Origin: Alphaproteobacteria bacterium
Lineage (GTDB): Bacteria; Pseudomonadota; Alphaproteobacteria; Caulobacterales; Maricaulaceae
Assembly (NCBI GenBank): GCA_024742735.1
Contig: JANSXV010000001.1
Coordinates: 62,001-126,000, forward strand
DNA length: 64,000 nucleotides
Direction of reading: 5' to 3'
Part shown: in pieces, positions 42,716 to 51,458 of the stretch
Position numbering within the stretch: position 1 is the first letter of the stretch
Layout: each line of letters starts with the position of its first letter
Made by a program: the position numbers and the translations under genes
Notes under the pieces: generated by a model
Told to the model about the DNA's origin: nothing
The model's database searches: none
Seen by the model: only the letters and a program-made list of their open reading frames with translations

Positions 42716-43738
42716 TCAGTACGCCCGCTCGACCACGAATTCGGCGAGTGCGGCGAGGCTTTCGGACCAGACATTGGACGGGGCGGCGTCCAGGGCGGAG
42801 ACGGCGCGGGCGGCGTGTTCGCGCGCGGCGGTCAGTGTCGCATCCAGCGTGCCGTGCCGGTTCAGGATCTCCACGGCCCTGTCGAAGTCCTCGGCCGTCT
42901 GCTGGGACGGGTCGGTGATCACCCGGGTCCAGAACGCTTTCTCGTCGGCGTCGGCCTTCTCCATGGCCAGGGCCACGGGCAGGGTCATCTTGCCTTCGGC
43001 GAAGTCATCGCCGGTGTTCTTGCCCAGATCCTCGGCCAGTCCGCCATAGTCCAGCGCATCATCGACCAGCTGGAACGCCAGACCCAGCTCGCGGCCATAG
43101 GTCTCCAGCGCGGTTTCCAGCGCCGTGCCGGAGCCCGCGAGGATCGGGCTGACCTGGGCGGCGGCGGCGAACAGGGCGGCCGTCTTGGCGTCGATGATCT
43201 CCATATAGGTTTCGACACCGATTTCGATATTGCGCACGGCGGCCAGCTGGCGGACCTCGCCCTCGGCGATCACGGCGGCGGCCCGGCTGAGCACGTGCAG
43301 CGCCTCCATGGAGCCGGCGTCGACCATCATCATGAAGGAGCGCGCGAACAGGAAGTCGCCGACCAGAACCGAATGGGCGTTGCCCCAGACCTGATTGGCA
43401 GGCCGGCGACCGCGGCGCAGCTCGCTGTCATCCACGACATCGTCATGCAGCAGCGTGGCCGAGTGGATGAACTCCACGGCCGCGGCGAGGGAATGGTGAC
43501 CCTCGCCCTCGTAACCCAGCATGCGAGCGCTCGCGACCGTGATGAGGGGGCGGATGCGCTTGCCGCCGGCCTCGACCAGATAGCGCGCGACCTTGGGGAT
43601 CAACTCGGTCTCGCTGCCCATACGGTCGGCGATCAGCGCCTCCACGCGCTCCATGTCCGAACCGGCCAGCGCGGCCAGGCGCGCGACCGGGTTCAGCTCA
43701 TGGTCCGGCGGAGGATTTTCCTGCGGCAGGCCGTTCAC
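42716..43738 (-). CDS. Polyprenyl (octaprenyl/decaprenyl-type) diphosphate synthase
   Basis: A 340-residue trans-prenyltransferase that builds the ubiquinone side chain. The first Asp-rich motif is DDVVD (residues 99-103 in LLHDDVVDDSELRRGRR), the second is DDALD (225-229 in FQLVDDALDYGG), and GGKRIRP is near residue 60. The start is taken as GTG 43738, which gives the usual family length; longer frames run into the divergent promoter region. The residues before the first motif suggest a long-chain product, but chain length (C40-C50) cannot be fixed. Confidence 0.88.
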   Translation of the reverse strand: MNGLPQENPPPDHELNPVARLAALAGSDMERVEALIADRMGSETELIPKVARYLVEAGGKRIRPLITVASARMLGYEGEGHHSLAAAVEFIHSATLLHDDVVDDSELRRGRRPANQVWGNAHSVLVGDFLFARSFMMMVDAGSMEALHVLSRAAAVIAEGEVRQLAAVRNIEIGVETYMEIIDAKTAALFAAAAQVSPILAGSGTALETALETYGRELGLAFQLVDDALDYGGLAEDLGKNTGDDFAEGKMTLPVALAMEKADADEKAFWTRVITDPSQQTAEDFDRAVEILNRHGTLDATLTAAREHAARAVSALDAAPSNVWSESLAALAEFVVERAY

Positions 43739-43861
43739 CCCGAGCCCTCTTGCAACGTGTTCAAACGCGGCTGCACAATAGGTAGCGCCGCATGGCGCGG
43801 CAAGCGCGCGGCGCTGCGCAGTGTCGCCGCACGCCGTCAGTGATCCAGGCTGGAGGCCGTC

Positions 43862-44083
43862 TTGATCGAAGTGTTGTCCACAAACGATCCGATCCGGCTG
43901 AATTTCGCCGAGACCGTGCTGCGTGACGCCGGCATCCATGCGGTGACGCTGGATGCGGAGACCTCCGCCCTGTTCGGCGGTTCACTTCCGTGGGTCAAAC
44001 GGCGCATCCTGGTGGCCGAAGACGATGAGGCGAAGGCGCGCCGCGTTCTCGCCCAGGCGATGCCCAGGGACGAGGATACGTGA
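43862..44083 (+). CDS. DUF2007 family small protein
   Basis: A 73-residue protein of the DUF2007 (putative signal-transducing) family: EVLSTNDPIRLNFAETVLRDAGI, then a LPWVKRRILVAEDDEAKARRVL end. A TTG at 43862 is preceded by GGAGG (43852-43856) and is the likely start. It overlaps the methyltransferase gene by four bases. These proteins are often nickel- or metal-binding in annotation, but no function is established. Confidence 0.8.
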   Translation: MIEVLSTNDPIRLNFAETVLRDAGIHAVTLDAETSALFGGSLPWVKRRILVAEDDEAKARRVLAQAMPRDEDT

Positions 44084-44817
44084 CGGCCGAGCCTGCGGCG
44101 GCGTCTTTCCTCGGCGGCAAGCTGACCCTGACCCAGGCGGACGGCTACCGCGCCGCCATCGATCCGATCCTGCTGGCCGCCTCGCTTGCGCTGAAGCCGG
44201 GGCAGCACGGGGCCGAGTTCGGCTGCAACGCCGGAGCGGCTCTGCTGAGCGCGGCACTTCTCAATCCCGGTGCGCACCTCACCGGCGTGGAGCTGGACGG
44301 GGCCGCCGCAGCGCTGGCCCGGGCGAATACCTCCGCCAACGAGCTGGAGAGCCGGGTAAGCATCGTCGAATGCGACGCGCTCAGCTGGAAGCCTGAAGCT
44401 CAGCTCGACGCGGTTTTCTTCAACCCGCCCTTCTTCGATGACCCGAACGCCTTGCGCGCGCCATCGCCGAACAAACGCGAGGCCTGGATCAACGAGGCGG
44501 GGCTGAAGACCTGGATCACGGCCGGGCTGAAGCGTCTGCGCGAAGGCGGCCGCCTGACCCTGATCCAGCGCGCCGATCGACTTGGCGATATTCTGGATGC
44601 GCTGTCGGGCAGGGCGGGCGGCGTGACGATTCTGCCGGTCCATCCGCGCGCCGGCGATCCGGCCAAGCGGGTGATCGTCTCCGCGATCAAGGTCAGCAAG
44701 GCGCCGCTGCGCGTCCTGCCGGGCCTTGTGCTTCACGCCAGGCAGGGCGGCGCCTATATGGCGGAAGTCGGCGCCATCCTGCGCGGCGAGGCGCGAACCG
44801 CGCTTGCAGCGCTCTGA
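44080..44817 (+). CDS. tRNA1(Val) adenine-N6-methyltransferase-like protein
   Basis: A 245-residue SAM-dependent methyltransferase of the TrmN6/YfiC type. The catalytic NPPFF motif (AVFFNPPFFDD) marks an N6-adenine methyltransferase; the SAM-binding segment is AEFGCNAGAALLSAALLN, where Asn replaces the usual Gly. The start is GTG 44080, overlapping DUF2007. It is followed by the S49 peptidase gene. RNA substrate inferred from family only. Confidence 0.82.
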   Translation: MTAEPAAASFLGGKLTLTQADGYRAAIDPILLAASLALKPGQHGAEFGCNAGAALLSAALLNPGAHLTGVELDGAAAALARANTSANELESRVSIVECDALSWKPEAQLDAVFFNPPFFDDPNALRAPSPNKREAWINEAGLKTWITAGLKRLREGGRLTLIQRADRLGDILDALSGRAGGVTILPVHPRAGDPAKRVIVSAIKVSKAPLRVLPGLVLHARQGGAYMAEVGAILRGEARTALAAL

Positions 44818-44837
44818 TCGCCAGCTCTGGAGAAACC

Positions 44838-45677
44838 ATGTCCATCCTCGAGACCTTCACGGCCAGTATGACGCGGGCCGGCTCGCACCTGGCCAAGGCG
44901 CTGGGCTCCGATACGGTCATCGTGCCGCTGGTGCGCATGGAGGGCATGATCGCCGCCGGCGGCCGGAACCAGAGCGCGCTCAATCTCGCCCGCGTCGAGA
45001 AGCTGCTCGACAAGGCCTTCGCCTTCGAGGACGCCCCGGCCGTGGCGATCAGCATCAATTCACCGGGCGGCAGTCCGGTGCAGTCGCGCCTGATCTGCGA
45101 GCGGATCCGGGCGCTGGCTGAAGAAAAGGAGAAGCCGGTCCTAGTGTTCTGCGAGGATCTGGCGGCCTCGGGCGGCTACATGATCGCGTGTGCGGGCGAT
45201 GAGATCTTCGCCGATCCCGCCAGCGTGGTGGGCTCCATCGGGGTGATCAGCGCCAGCTTCGGCTTTACGGGCGCGATGGAGCGTCTCGGCGTTGAGCGAC
45301 GCATCAAGACCGCCGGGGAGAGCAAGGTGCTCTCCGACCCGTTCTCCGAAGAAACCGAGGCCCAGAAAGAACGCATGGAGCGCCTGCTGGAAGCCGTGCA
45401 CAAGCAGTTCATCGCGTTGGTGAAAGCCCGGCGGGGCGACAAGCTCAACGACGATCTCGCCCGGTTCGACGGGACGATCTACACCGGCGAGGAAGCGGTC
45501 GAAGCAGGATTGATCGACGGCCTCGGCGAAGCCCGCGCGACGCTGCGGGAGCGCTTCGGCGACAAGACCCGCATCAAGCTGCTCGCGCCGTCCAGAGGCG
45601 GTCTGCTCGCGCGCTTCACCGCGTCCGCCGTGGACGTGATCGAAGCACGGACCGCCTGGGACCGGTTCAGCCTTTAG
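44838..45677 (+). CDS. S49 family (SppA-like) serine peptidase
   Basis: A 279-residue peptidase. The catalytic dyad is Ser111 (DLAASGGYMIA) and Lys163 (GESKVLSDPF), separated by 52 residues as in Bacillus SppA. INSPGGSPVQS forms the oxyanion region. No strong membrane helix is obvious at the N-terminus, so this short form may be cytoplasmic or peripherally bound. It may degrade signal peptides or other short peptides at the membrane. Same strand as the methyltransferase, 20 bp away. Confidence 0.9.
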   Translation: MSILETFTASMTRAGSHLAKALGSDTVIVPLVRMEGMIAAGGRNQSALNLARVEKLLDKAFAFEDAPAVAISINSPGGSPVQSRLICERIRALAEEKEKPVLVFCEDLAASGGYMIACAGDEIFADPASVVGSIGVISASFGFTGAMERLGVERRIKTAGESKVLSDPFSEETEAQKERMERLLEAVHKQFIALVKARRGDKLNDDLARFDGTIYTGEEAVEAGLIDGLGEARATLRERFGDKTRIKLLAPSRGGLLARFTASAVDVIEARTAWDRFSL

Positions 45678-46051
45678 GCTTCGCCGCGCACGAAGGTGGC
45701 GGCGTCATCGAAATTGTTGAAGGCGCGCGCCGCAAAGCCGGCCTTGGCCAGCTTTTTGGTCATGGTGGCGGCGTGCATGAAATTTTCCGGCGCGTACACG
45801 TATCCGATCCGCACGCCGCCCGGCATGTTTTCGGCGAAGATTTCCGCAACCTCTGTGAACTGGGCCACGGTGTGGTCCAGCGCACAGCGCCGGTAATCCA
45901 TGATCAGCCCATCGCGCTCCTCACGCGCCATGCGCTCGCACAGGCGCTGCGCGTTCTGGCGGCTTTCATCGACGCGGTTGCGGCCGATCAGGCTGATGAC
46001 GAGCGCGTTGGCGCCGTCGAGGGCGGTGCGCAGAACTTGTAAGTCAGACAT
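45674..46051 (-). CDS. STAS/SpoIIAA-like protein
   Basis: A 125-residue soluble protein with alternating strands and helices and a LIMDYRRC segment like the core strand of STAS/SpoIIAA-type domains; the match is weak. No phosphoacceptor Ser is evident. It follows flgH by 44 bp on the same strand and might be the last gene of the flagellar operon, or an independent regulator. Its stop overlaps the stop of the S49 gene by four bases. Confidence 0.55.
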   Translation of the reverse strand: MSDLQVLRTALDGANALVISLIGRNRVDESRQNAQRLCERMAREERDGLIMDYRRCALDHTVAQFTEVAEIFAENMPGGVRIGYVYAPENFMHAATMTKKLAKAGFAARAFNNFDDAATFVRGEA

Positions 46052-46095
46052 GGGCCTCGATGACGCAGCGGGTGGGGGACTCAGCCAGCAGATCT

Positions 46096-46893
46096 TTAGA
46101 ACGGCCAGAGCAGATTATACAGTTCCTGACCGATGGGCGGGCGTTGCATGTCGGATATATGCCCGCGTCCGCCATAGGAAATGCGCGCCTCCGCGATCTG
46201 CTGATGATCGATCGTATTGTCCGCGGCGATGTCCTGCGGCCGCACGATGCCCGAGATCAGAAGCTCGCGAACCTCGTTGTTCACGCGCACTTCCTGACGG
46301 CCGTGGATCACCAGATTGCCGTTCCAGAGAACATCCACGACGATGGCCGCCGCGTTCAGCGACACGCTTTCGGACCGGTTCACGCTGCCCTGGCCCTGGG
46401 TGGAGGACGTTGTGCCGAAGCTGGCCACGCTCGCCGGGTTGATCGCATCGTTGAAGAATGAGCTCAGCGCAGCTTCGCCGCCGAAAATGTTCGTCAGGTC
46501 GCTGTCTTCAGCCGAGGTGCGCGAGCGGGCGGTCTGATTGGAGACCTGGGCGCTGTCGGAAATGTCGATATTGACGGTGAGGATGTCTCCGACCTGATCC
46601 GCGCGGGGGTCGCCGAAGAAGGTCGCCGCATTGGCCGAGCGCCACAGCGAGTTGGGATTGGTGTGCTGGGCGCGGGCCTCGGCGATGGCGCGCACGCGCG
46701 CGAGCCGGGCGGCTTCGGCCTGGCCGGGCGTCTGGCCGGACAGGCCCGCCTCGCCGGCGATGGCGGCGCGATTGTCGATCTGGCTCATGGGCGGGGCCTG
46801 ACCCACATAGGAGAGCCGGTCCGTGGTCGCGCAGGCGGCCAGCGAAATCGCTGTGAGGCCGAAGGCGGCGGTGCGCAGCAGGGCGGAACGCAT
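46096..46893 (-). CDS. flgH: Flagellar L-ring protein FlgH
   Basis: A 265-residue outer-membrane lipoprotein forming the L-ring of the basal body. ATG 46893 has TAGGAGGAC upstream; the signal ends at a lipobox (LAAC, Cys about residue 21). Family marks are SLWRSANAATFFGDPRADQVGDILTV (in parts), LNAAAIVVDVLWNGNLVIHGRQEV (in parts) and the C-terminal GRGHISDMQRPPIGQELYN. Fourth gene of flgFGAH. Confidence 0.95.
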   Translation of the reverse strand: MRSALLRTAAFGLTAISLAACATTDRLSYVGQAPPMSQIDNRAAIAGEAGLSGQTPGQAEAARLARVRAIAEARAQHTNPNSLWRSANAATFFGDPRADQVGDILTVNIDISDSAQVSNQTARSRTSAEDSDLTNIFGGEAALSSFFNDAINPASVASFGTTSSTQGQGSVNRSESVSLNAAAIVVDVLWNGNLVIHGRQEVRVNNEVRELLISGIVRPQDIAADNTIDHQQIAEARISYGGRGHISDMQRPPIGQELYNLLWPF

Positions 46894-46904
46894 GGGCAGT
46901 CCTC

Positions 46905-47849
46905 CTAGTGGGTGTAGGCCGGCCCGGCGACGCGGGCGCGTCCCGGACCTTCCGCTACGGCTTCCACCGTGCGGTTCGATTGCAGGTTCACAAAGCGGAT
47001 GACATCGCCTTCCGCTCCGTCTTCCATGGCGCGGGCGCGCGCCGCCAGCGTCAGGGGGCCGGACTGGAAGACCAGCGAGACGATCTCGCCGCGCGCGATC
47101 AGGGTCGGGGCTTCGATATCGAACTCGCGCAGCGGCGCGCCCGGGCGCAGGGAGCGGCGCGCAGCCATGCCGATCAGCGCCGCCTCGGACGACACATGCT
47201 CGGCGCGGACGCGGCTGTCGGGCAGCTGCACCCACTCGATATCGCCTGCCGTGATGACTTCGCCGCGGGCGACAGGGCGGGCCAGAACCGGCAGGTCGCT
47301 GACCGCTTCGGCCCGTCCGGAAAGGGTCTGCGCCTGACCGCCGGGCCAGGCGGCGATGTCGGCGCGGAACAGGCCGGAGCGAGGATCGTGTTCAAAGCGT
47401 GTGACTTCCGGCGCGCCCAGGCTTGCCACCGGCGCGGCGAGTTCGGCCACGTGGCTGGACAGGCTGACCTGGTGGGGCCTGCCGGTTTCCACGAACAGCA
47501 TCTCCTCGATCAGCGCCTCCACCTCCGACGCCGGGACGATGCGCGCCGCGCGCTCCACGGTGACCCGCAGCACGCCGCCGGCATTGGCCCAGGACAGCCC
47601 CGCTTCGGCGGCCAGCGCCTGGACGTGGGCTGGATCGATGGAGACGCGCCCGCCCGGCTCCGGTGCGCGGGCGACGGCGGTCCCCGCAGCGTCGCCGGCG
47701 TTGTCGAACAGGTCGCCGAGCGTGATCGCCGGACCGGAGGCGACGAGGCGCTCTTTCAGGATGACCGCGCGCGCCTCGTCGGCGGACGCCGGCGCGGCGG
47801 CCAGAAGCACAGCGGCGAGGGCGGCGAGGGAGAGGCTTGAGCGGATCAT
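46905..47849 (-). CDS. flgA: Flagellar P-ring assembly chaperone FlgA
   Basis: A 314-residue periplasmic protein with a signal peptide ending ASADE. The C-terminal SAF-type domain (from about residue 185) shows VLARPVARGEVITAGDIEWV, then RRSLRPGAPL and VSLVFQSGPLTL. It escorts FlgI during P-ring assembly; flgI itself is not in this window. The N-terminal domain is longer than in E. coli, as in other alphaproteobacteria. Eleven bases separate it from flgH and ten from flgG. Confidence 0.93.
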   Translation of the reverse strand: MIRSSLSLAALAAVLLAAAPASADEARAVILKERLVASGPAITLGDLFDNAGDAAGTAVARAPEPGGRVSIDPAHVQALAAEAGLSWANAGGVLRVTVERAARIVPASEVEALIEEMLFVETGRPHQVSLSSHVAELAAPVASLGAPEVTRFEHDPRSGLFRADIAAWPGGQAQTLSGRAEAVSDLPVLARPVARGEVITAGDIEWVQLPDSRVRAEHVSSEAALIGMAARRSLRPGAPLREFDIEAPTLIARGEIVSLVFQSGPLTLAARARAMEDGAEGDVIRFVNLQSNRTVEAVAEGPGRARVAGPAYTH

Positions 47850-47859
47850 GTCCTAGTCC

Positions 47860-48645
47860 TCAGCGAAGGTTGGAGGAGGTGGCGAGCATCTCGTCAGCCG
47901 CCGTGATCACCCGCGCATTCATCTCGTAGGCGCGCTGGGCCTGAATGAGGGCTGTGATCTCGGTGACCGCGTCCACGTTGGAGGCTTCCACGAAACCCTG
48001 GCGCAGCAGGCCGAAGCCGGGATCGCCGGGGGCGCCGGGATTCGGCGCGCCGGACGCGGCGCTCTCCAGCAGCAGGTTGTCACCGATCTGCTCCAGGCCC
48101 GCCTGGTTGGGGAAGCGCACAAGCTCGATCTGCCCCACGATCTGGGGCTCGGCCTGACCGTCGAGCAGGATCTGCACCTGGCCCTGCTGGTTGATGGCCA
48201 CGTCGCGTGCTTCCTGTGGGACTACGATGCCGGGCATCACGGTGAAGCCGTCGGCGGTCACGATCTCGCCGTTCGGAGACAGGGAGAAATTGCCGGCCCT
48301 CGTATAGGCGTCCCCGCCATTGGGCAGCTGGATGCGGAAATAGCCTTCTCCGGCGATGCCCACGTCATACGGGTTCGAGGTCTGGGAGAGGCTGCCCTGC
48401 TCAGTGATGCGGTAGACCGAGCCGGCATTGACGCCCAGGCCGATCTGAACCCCGGTCGGAACGATCGTTCCGGCGTCCGAGCTGTTGGCGCCGGGCTGGC
48501 TGAGGGTCTGATAGAGCAGATCCTCGAACTCCGCGCGCTGGCGCTTGAACGCCGTCGTGTTCATGTTCGCCAGGTTATGGGAGATGACCTCGACGGCCAG
48601 TTGCTGGGCTTCCATCCCGGTGGCGGCGGTGGACAGGGCGCGCAT
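47860..48645 (-). CDS. flgG: Flagellar distal rod protein FlgG
   Basis: A 261-residue axial protein, the usual length. The N-terminal rod motif ALSTAATGMEAQQLAVEVISHNLANMNTTAFKR (in parts) and the C-terminal GFVEASNVDAVTEITALIQAQRAYEMNARVI (in parts) are the conserved halves of the flagellar axial family. It is exported by the flagellar type III system. Located 25 bp after flgF. Confidence 0.96.
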   Translation of the reverse strand: MRALSTAATGMEAQQLAVEVISHNLANMNTTAFKRQRAEFEDLLYQTLSQPGANSSDAGTIVPTGVQIGLGVNAGSVYRITEQGSLSQTSNPYDVGIAGEGYFRIQLPNGGDAYTRAGNFSLSPNGEIVTADGFTVMPGIVVPQEARDVAINQQGQVQILLDGQAEPQIVGQIELVRFPNQAGLEQIGDNLLLESAASGAPNPGAPGDPGFGLLRQGFVEASNVDAVTEITALIQAQRAYEMNARVITAADEMLATSSNLR

Positions 48646-48670
48646 GCGGCTTCTCCTATCTGATTAAAGC

Positions 48671-49405
48671 TTACGGCCGGCCAAGGCGTTCAATGGCCTT
48701 GCGGCTGAGTTCGTCGGCATCCTTGATCATCTTGCTGACCGAGGCGTAGGCGCGGCTGACCTCCATCATCCGCGTGATCTCGGTGATCGCGCGCACATTG
48801 GAGGCTTCGCTGTATCCCTGGCGGACCTGGGCGAGGTTCTCGAACACCTGTTCAGCGTCTTCGGGCGCGGCGTAGCGGTTCTCGCCAGCCTTGGTCAGAA
48901 GGCCGGGCTGCTCGAAGCGCACCACCCCAAGCCGGGCGACCGGGGCGCCGCCCTGGGCGACTTCGCCAGCCGCCGAGATGGTGATCTCGCCCGCAGCCGG
49001 ATCGAGGACGATCGGCTGACCGGCCTCGTCCAGCACCCGCGCGCCGTCCTGGGCGCTCAGGGCGCCGTCGGGAGCAAGGGTGAAGCGGCCATCGCGGGTG
49101 AAGCGCTCGCCGGCGCCGGTCTCCAGGGTGAAGAAGCCTTCGCCGTCCAGCGCGAGGTCCAGCGGGCGGTTGGTGGCGGTGAGGGGGGCCTGGCGGAAGT
49201 CGCGGCCCATGGCCCATTCGTCCACGAAGGCGACCTGGTCCGGCCCGTCGGCGTGGCGGGCGCGATTGTCGGTCTGGGCCTCCAGCATCATCCGTTCGGC
49301 CTTGAAGCCGGTGGTGGAGGCGTTGGCGATATTGTTCGCCGCCACATCCATGGCCCGGCGCAGGGTCTGCTGGCGGGCGAGGCCTATGAGCATGAGATTG
49401 TCCAT
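48671..49405 (-). CDS. flgF: Flagellar proximal rod protein FlgF
   Basis: A 244-residue axial protein with the N-terminal ARQQTLRRAMDVAANNIANA and a C-terminal QGYSEASNVRAITEITRMM, the FlgF/G pattern. It is the first gene of flgF-flgG-flgA-flgH. A consensus sigma-54 element lies about 70-85 bp upstream of its start on the same strand, so the operon is probably sigma-54/FlbD-dependent (middle flagellar class), as in Caulobacter. Confidence 0.94.
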   Translation of the reverse strand: MDNLMLIGLARQQTLRRAMDVAANNIANASTTGFKAERMMLEAQTDNRARHADGPDQVAFVDEWAMGRDFRQAPLTATNRPLDLALDGEGFFTLETGAGERFTRDGRFTLAPDGALSAQDGARVLDEAGQPIVLDPAAGEITISAAGEVAQGGAPVARLGVVRFEQPGLLTKAGENRYAAPEDAEQVFENLAQVRQGYSEASNVRAITEITRMMEVSRAYASVSKMIKDADELSRKAIERLGRP

Positions 49406-49475
49406 GGCGCTAAGGGCTCCTTCTGGCTTCGCGCCGGCGGCCGCCGTTCGCGGCCACGCGTCGACCTTGGTTAAC

Positions 49476-49490
49476 GCAAGCTCTGTGCCA
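49476..49490 (-). promoter_or_regulatory. Sigma-54 promoter of flgFGAH
   Basis: Minus-strand TGGCAC-AGAGC-TTGC matches the -24/-12 consensus TGGCAC-N5-TTGC exactly. Transcription would begin about 49464, giving a leader of about 60 bases before flgF. TTAAC half-sites flank it on both sides (49471 and 49493). Confidence 0.85.
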
Positions 49491-49614
49491 CGGTTAAAGC
49501 ATTGATTTTGTTTTGCGAGCGGGGGCGCTGGGCGGAAGATTCCGGGCGCTGATCGCTGGCGGCTGCACTCAGGGGGAAATTTCTGCCCACTGGCTCAGGT
49601 TTCCAAACGGATCG

Positions 49615-49669
49615 TTAACCCGGCGATTGGTTAATGGTCACGTGAACGCGCGTGAATCGCGCCTGATTC
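49615..49669. promoter_or_regulatory. Upstream region of fliL: TTAACC inverted repeat and paired GANTC sites
   Basis: TTAACC (49615-49620) and GGTTAA (49629-49634) form an inverted repeat with an 8-bp gap, resembling two CtrA half-sites but not the N7 direct arrangement. GAATC (49654-49658) and GATTC (49665-49669) are two CcrM-type methylation sites within 16 bp, just ahead of the fliL start at 49695. The rest of the 290-bp gap holds no other signal I can support. Confidence 0.35.
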
Positions 49670-49694
49670 AAGGTGTTTTGAAGGGCTGAAGGCC

Positions 49695-50261
49695 ATGGCT
49701 GAAGACGCCGAAGACGATATCGACGCCGAGGACGGCGAAGAGGGCGCCGAGGAGGGGGGCGAGAAGAAGGGCGGGCTTAAGAAGCTCCTGCTCTTCGTCG
49801 GTCTTCCCGTTGTGATCCTGCTGCTCGGCGGGGTCGCGGGCGGCTTGCTGTTGTTCGGCGGCGGCGATGAGGCCGAGCATGTCGCCGAAGGCGAGCATGG
49901 CGAAGGCGAAACTATCAGCGCCGCAGACCGTCTTGTGGAGGATCTGGAGCGCTATCACGCCCTGGAGATGGGCGAATTCCAGATTGATATCGAAGGCGAT
50001 GACGGCCGTCCTCTGATGATGGAGCTGAAATTCTCCATCACCTACGAGGACGAGGACGTCGGCCGGGTGCTTCAGAACGAGGCCATGCAGGCGCGCCTGC
50101 GTACAAGTTATCTGGAGTTTCTGCGCACCCTGCGTCCCGATGATCTGTACGGGTCCATGGGCACGTTCCGCCTGCGCGCAGAGCTTCTGCGCCGAACCAA
50201 TCTGGAAATCCAGCCGCTGAGCGCTCACGAGGTGCTCATCGACGATCTGATAATCATCTAG
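49695..50261 (+). CDS. fliL: Flagellar basal body-associated protein FliL
   Basis: A 188-residue inner-membrane protein. An acidic cytoplasmic N-terminus is followed by one helix (LLLFVGLPVVILLLGGVAGG) and a periplasmic FliL domain (LMMELKFSITYEDEDVGRVL and AELLRRTNLEIQPLSAHEVLIDDLII, in parts). It supports stator function near the MS ring. First gene of the rightward fliL-fliM unit, opposite flgF. Confidence 0.92.
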   Translation: MAEDAEDDIDAEDGEEGAEEGGEKKGGLKKLLLFVGLPVVILLLGGVAGGLLLFGGGDEAEHVAEGEHGEGETISAADRLVEDLERYHALEMGEFQIDIEGDDGRPLMMELKFSITYEDEDVGRVLQNEAMQARLRTSYLEFLRTLRPDDLYGSMGTFRLRAELLRRTNLEIQPLSAHEVLIDDLIII

Positions 50262-50279
50262 CCGCCGGAGGCCGCCGCC

Positions 50280-51458
50280 TTGAGCGACGACATCGATCAG
50301 GAAGCCCTCGCCGCAGAATGGGAAGCGGCCGCCTCCGGCGATCAGCCGGATTTCGACGCCATCGGCGGCGATGACGGCGACGCCGGAGACGGCGGCGACG
50401 ATCTGGCCAGCGAATGGGAGGCCATGGTCGGCGGGGAAGGTGAGACCTACCTGCCAAGCCAGAGCGGCTCGGCGCCGGAACGCATTCTCAATCAGGAAGA
50501 GATCGACTCCCTGCTGGGATTCTCGGTCTCCGATGACGACGAGAACGAGCGTTCAGGCATCCGCGCGATCATCAATTCCGCGCTCGTGTCCTACGAACGC
50601 CTGCCGATGCTGGATATCGTCTTTGACCGGATGGTGCGGTTGATGACGACGAGCTTGCGTAACTTCACCTCCGATAATGTCGAAGTCAGTCTCGACAATG
50701 TCTCCTCGATCCGCTTCGGCGACTATCTGAACTCGATCCCGCTGCCTGCGATCCTGGCGGTGTTCCGGGCCAAGCAGCTCGACAATTACGGTCTGCTTAC
50801 GGTCGATTCCAACCTCATCTACTCCATCGTGGACGTTCTGCTGGGCGGCCGGCGCGGCACCTCCGCGATGCGGGTCGAGGGGCGGCCCTACACCACGATC
50901 GAGCGCACGCTGGTCCAGCGGATGATCGAAGTGGTGCTGGCTGACGCCAAGTCCGCCTTCGCGCCGCTGACGGAAGTCGACTTCGATCTGGACCGTGTGG
51001 AAACCAACCCGCGTTTCGCCGCCATCGCGCGACCGGCGAACGCCGCGGTCCTGGTCAAGCTGCGTATCGACATGGAGGACCGGGGCGGGCGTATCGAGCT
51101 GATGCTGCCCTACGCCACGCTGGAGCCGATCCGGAAAATGCTGCTGCAGCAGTTCATGGGCGAGAAGTTCGGCCGCGACAATATCTGGGAAAGCCACCTG
51201 GCCACCGAGCTGTGGTCGACCAAGATGGAGGTGAGCGCCGTCCTCGACGAGATGCAGAGGCCGCTGGGCGAGGTCATGGAGCTGAAGGTCGGTGACACGC
51301 TCATGCTGGACACCGGACCGGACGGCGCAGTGGAGCTGCGCTGCGGAGCGATCTCCCTGACCCACGGCCGTATGGGCCGAATCGGACACAATATCGGCGT
51401 GCGCTTGGACAAGCCGCTCTCACCGGCGGCGAAAAAGAACCTGATGGGATACACATGA
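50280..51458 (+). CDS. fliM: Flagellar motor switch protein FliM
   Basis: A 392-residue C-ring protein. The CheY-P-binding motif ILNQEEIDSLLGF lies at residues about 62-74, preceded by an acidic, Gly-rich extension. The middle domain (RLPMLDIVFDRMVRLM, VLLGGRRG) and the C-terminal SpoA-like domain (LKVGDTLMLDTGPDG) follow. The start is TTG 50280 with GGAGG (50267-50271) upstream; there is no better start before conserved sequence. Ends in ATGA overlap with the next gene. Confidence 0.95.
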   Translation: MSDDIDQEALAAEWEAAASGDQPDFDAIGGDDGDAGDGGDDLASEWEAMVGGEGETYLPSQSGSAPERILNQEEIDSLLGFSVSDDDENERSGIRAIINSALVSYERLPMLDIVFDRMVRLMTTSLRNFTSDNVEVSLDNVSSIRFGDYLNSIPLPAILAVFRAKQLDNYGLLTVDSNLIYSIVDVLLGGRRGTSAMRVEGRPYTTIERTLVQRMIEVVLADAKSAFAPLTEVDFDLDRVETNPRFAAIARPANAAVLVKLRIDMEDRGGRIELMLPYATLEPIRKMLLQQFMGEKFGRDNIWESHLATELWSTKMEVSAVLDEMQRPLGEVMELKVGDTLMLDTGPDGAVELRCGAISLTHGRMGRIGHNIGVRLDKPLSPAAKKNLMGYT

